A stretch of 16,388 nt of DNA, from assembly GCA_964610115.1 (NCBI GenBank), contig CAZSUW010000054.1, positions 1 through 16,388 of the forward strand. Reading direction: 5' to 3'. The notes beneath the pieces were generated by a model, which was given only the letters and a program-made list of their open reading frames with translations, searched no databases and was not told the DNA's origin. Positions 15,083 through 16,388 of this stretch are shown piece after piece. Position 1 is the first letter of the stretch. Every line of letters begins with the position of its first letter. The translations under genes and the position numbers were made by a program. The DNA comes from Litorimonas sp964610115. GTDB taxonomy: Bacteria; Pseudomonadota; Alphaproteobacteria; Caulobacterales; Maricaulaceae.

Positions 15083-16243
15083 CTACCTATCTTTTGGGTC
15101 GAGCGCATCGCGCAGACCATCGCCCAAGAAGTTAAGCGCAAACAGCAGCAGCGACATGGTCAGTGCCGGGAAGATCAGCAGATAGGGATCATTGCGCATA
15201 TAGCGCGCGCCTTCTGCGATCAGCACACCGAGCGAGGTCAGCGGTTCCTGAACGCCGAGACCCAAAAAGCTCAAGAAACTTTCCAGCAAAATCACGCGCG
15301 GGATGAGCAGCGTCATATAAACGACAACGGTGCCGGCGAGGTTAGGAATAATATGCCGCCGGATAATGTCACCGCGCTCTACGCCGAGGGCTTGAGAGGC
15401 TTGGACAAATTCATTCTGTTTAAGCTGCAGCGTCTGCCCGCGCACAATCCGCGCCATGTCCAGCCATTGAATACAGCCCACGGCAATAAAGATCAGCACG
15501 ATATTATTGCCGAAGAAGACGACCAGCAAGATAACGAAAAACACGAAGGGCAGGGAATAGAGCAAGTCCACCAGTCGCATCATCCAGTTATCGACCGTAC
15601 CGCCAATAAAGCCCGATACCGCCCCGTAAGTGACGCCAATCATCAGCGCGACCCCTGTAGCGAGCGCGCCAATCATCAGGGATATTCGCAGCGAGATCAT
15701 AATGCGTGTAAACAGGTCCCGTCCGTTTTGGTCTGTGCCCATTAAGAAGCGCAGGTTCTTAATGTCCGCCGTCATAATCCCGCGCGTCGGATCCGCCGGA
15801 GACGGGGTTAGCACGACATTTTCATAGACATCTGTGCGTACCATATAGCGCGTAATCCGCGGATCGAGTGGTTCTGCCTTTTGATTGACGATGGAAATTT
15901 GCACGCTGTCATCACCGATTTCGATCGCTTCCATATTCACCCGCGCGCGGGCCATGGCGCGTTCGGTAATCGGTTCGATCTGATCTGTCTTGGGATAGGC
16001 GCTCAGGGACGGCTTCACGCCGACGAAGTTATTGTAGACCTCGTCATAAGAATGTGGCGACAGCATCGGCCCGAAGAGGGCGGCGAGTGTCATGCCTATC
16101 ACGACCCAGAGCGAGACCATGGCGGCTTTGTTGCGCTTCAGGCGCAGGATTGCTGTATCGAGTAAGGACCGACCCTTAGTGGCTTCGGCGACAGGATCAG
16201 TGGCGCTATCTGCGTCTGTTGTCGTCATTGTCAGATCAGTCAT
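15083..16243 (-). CDS. oppC: Oligopeptide ABC transporter permease (OppC type) with enlarged periplasmic loop
   Basis: This 386-residue inner-membrane protein is the second permease of a peptide importer. A short cytoplasmic tail rich in Thr and Asp precedes the first membrane segment (about 40-62). A long periplasmic loop follows (about 63-165), then the family motif GTDQNGRDLFTR (169-180) and about five membrane segments (near 185-207, 228-246, 247-262, 303-325, 352-375). The ATPase-contacting EAA loop is at 278-301 (EFVQASQALGVERG...IIPN). Most OppC proteins have about 300 residues, so the loop accounts for the extra length. The ATG at 16243 overlaps the oppB stop by eight bases; a longer reading from 16282 would run further into oppB. 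YejE is the other possible name, since the ATPase is YejF-like. Confidence 0.92.
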   Translation of the reverse strand: MTDLTMTTTDADSATDPVAEATKGRSLLDTAILRLKRNKAAMVSLWVVIGMTLAALFGPMLSPHSYDEVYNNFVGVKPSLSAYPKTDQIEPITERAMARARVNMEAIEIGDDSVQISIVNQKAEPLDPRITRYMVRTDVYENVVLTPSPADPTRGIMTADIKNLRFLMGTDQNGRDLFTRIMISLRISLMIGALATGVALMIGVTYGAVSGFIGGTVDNWMMRLVDLLYSLPFVFFVILLVVFFGNNIVLIFIAVGCIQWLDMARIVRGQTLQLKQNEFVQASQALGVERGDIIRRHIIPNLAGTVVVYMTLLIPRVILLESFLSFLGLGVQEPLTSLGVLIAEGARYMRNDPYLLIFPALTMSLLLFALNFLGDGLRDALDPKDR

Positions 16244-16388
16244 AGCGCACTCGCGGATCCAGGACGGAATAAAGAAGATCAACGATCAGGTTGAATGTCA
16301 GCACCAGCGTCGCCACGATAATGACCGTGCCCATCACCATGGTGTAGTCACGGTTCAGCGCGCTGGTCACAAAATAGCGGCCAATACC
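16236..16388 (-). CDS. oppB: Oligopeptide ABC transporter permease (OppB type), 3' end only
   Basis: The window's right edge cuts this gene, leaving the last 50 residues plus stop. They hold one hydrophobic segment after RYFVTSALNRDYTMVMG and end in LLYSVLDPRVRYD, the usual end of OppB/DppB permeases, where the DPR motif faces the cytoplasm. The stop codon (16236-16238 on the minus strand) overlaps the oppC start, which confirms an oppB-oppC-ATPase operon. The substrate-binding protein is not in the window and may lie upstream of oppB. Confidence 0.9.
   Translation of the reverse strand, partial: GIGRYFVTSALNRDYTMVMGTVIIVATLVLTFNLIVDLLYSVLDPRVRYD

Overview
The window looks like a piece of an alphaproteobacterial chromosome. 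This is an inference: the DNA is moderately GC-rich, coding is very dense with many ATGA and TGATG overlaps, and the mix of genes (5-oxoprolinase, fused pabBC, Opp transporter with a fused double ATPase, lipoprotein SodC, iron-sulfur serine dehydratase) fits a free-living Gram-negative such as the Hyphomonadaceae/Maricaulales. A 100-N scaffold gap shows that this is draft or metagenome-assembled sequence.

Positions 1-11148 are one long run of plus-strand genes. First come pxpA (3' end only), pxpB and pxpC, the three subunits of ATP-dependent 5-oxoprolinase, joined by ATGA overlaps. Eight bases later is a fused pabB-pabC gene that makes p-aminobenzoate for folate. After a 50-base gap comes a CorA/ZntB-type metal channel, whose stop codon overlaps the start of a six-gene envelope cluster: DUF4129 protein, DUF4350 protein, MoxR AAA+ ATPase, DUF58 protein, SpoIIM/DUF95 membrane protein and RDD membrane protein. 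These six genes are overlapped or separated by only a few bases and are almost certainly one transcript. The cluster type is widespread in bacteria and probably acts as a membrane-associated chaperone or envelope-stress module, but its molecular job is not settled.

Positions 11149-11343 are the convergent junction between the RDD gene and sdaA. They include a 100-N block flanked by two identical 55-base copies, best read as an assembly artefact; the real spacing between the two genes is probably only about 40 bases.

Positions 11344-16388 are all minus strand. Reading leftward they are oppB (3' end only), oppC and a fused double ABC ATPase (one peptide importer operon), then a lipoprotein Cu/Zn superoxide dismutase, and after a 105-base gap with inverted repeats, sdaA, a single-chain [4Fe-4S] L-serine dehydratase.

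I found no tRNA or rRNA gene, CRISPR array, transposase, phage gene or attachment site. Most genes belong to known families. The points most worth checking are the ZntB-MoxR cluster coupling, the acidic insert in the DUF4350 protein, the Asp-to-Asn change at a SodC zinc ligand, and the false-looking scaffold gap. I do not see convincing evidence for an entirely undescribed system; the nearest candidate is the metal channel plus MoxR/DUF58 module.
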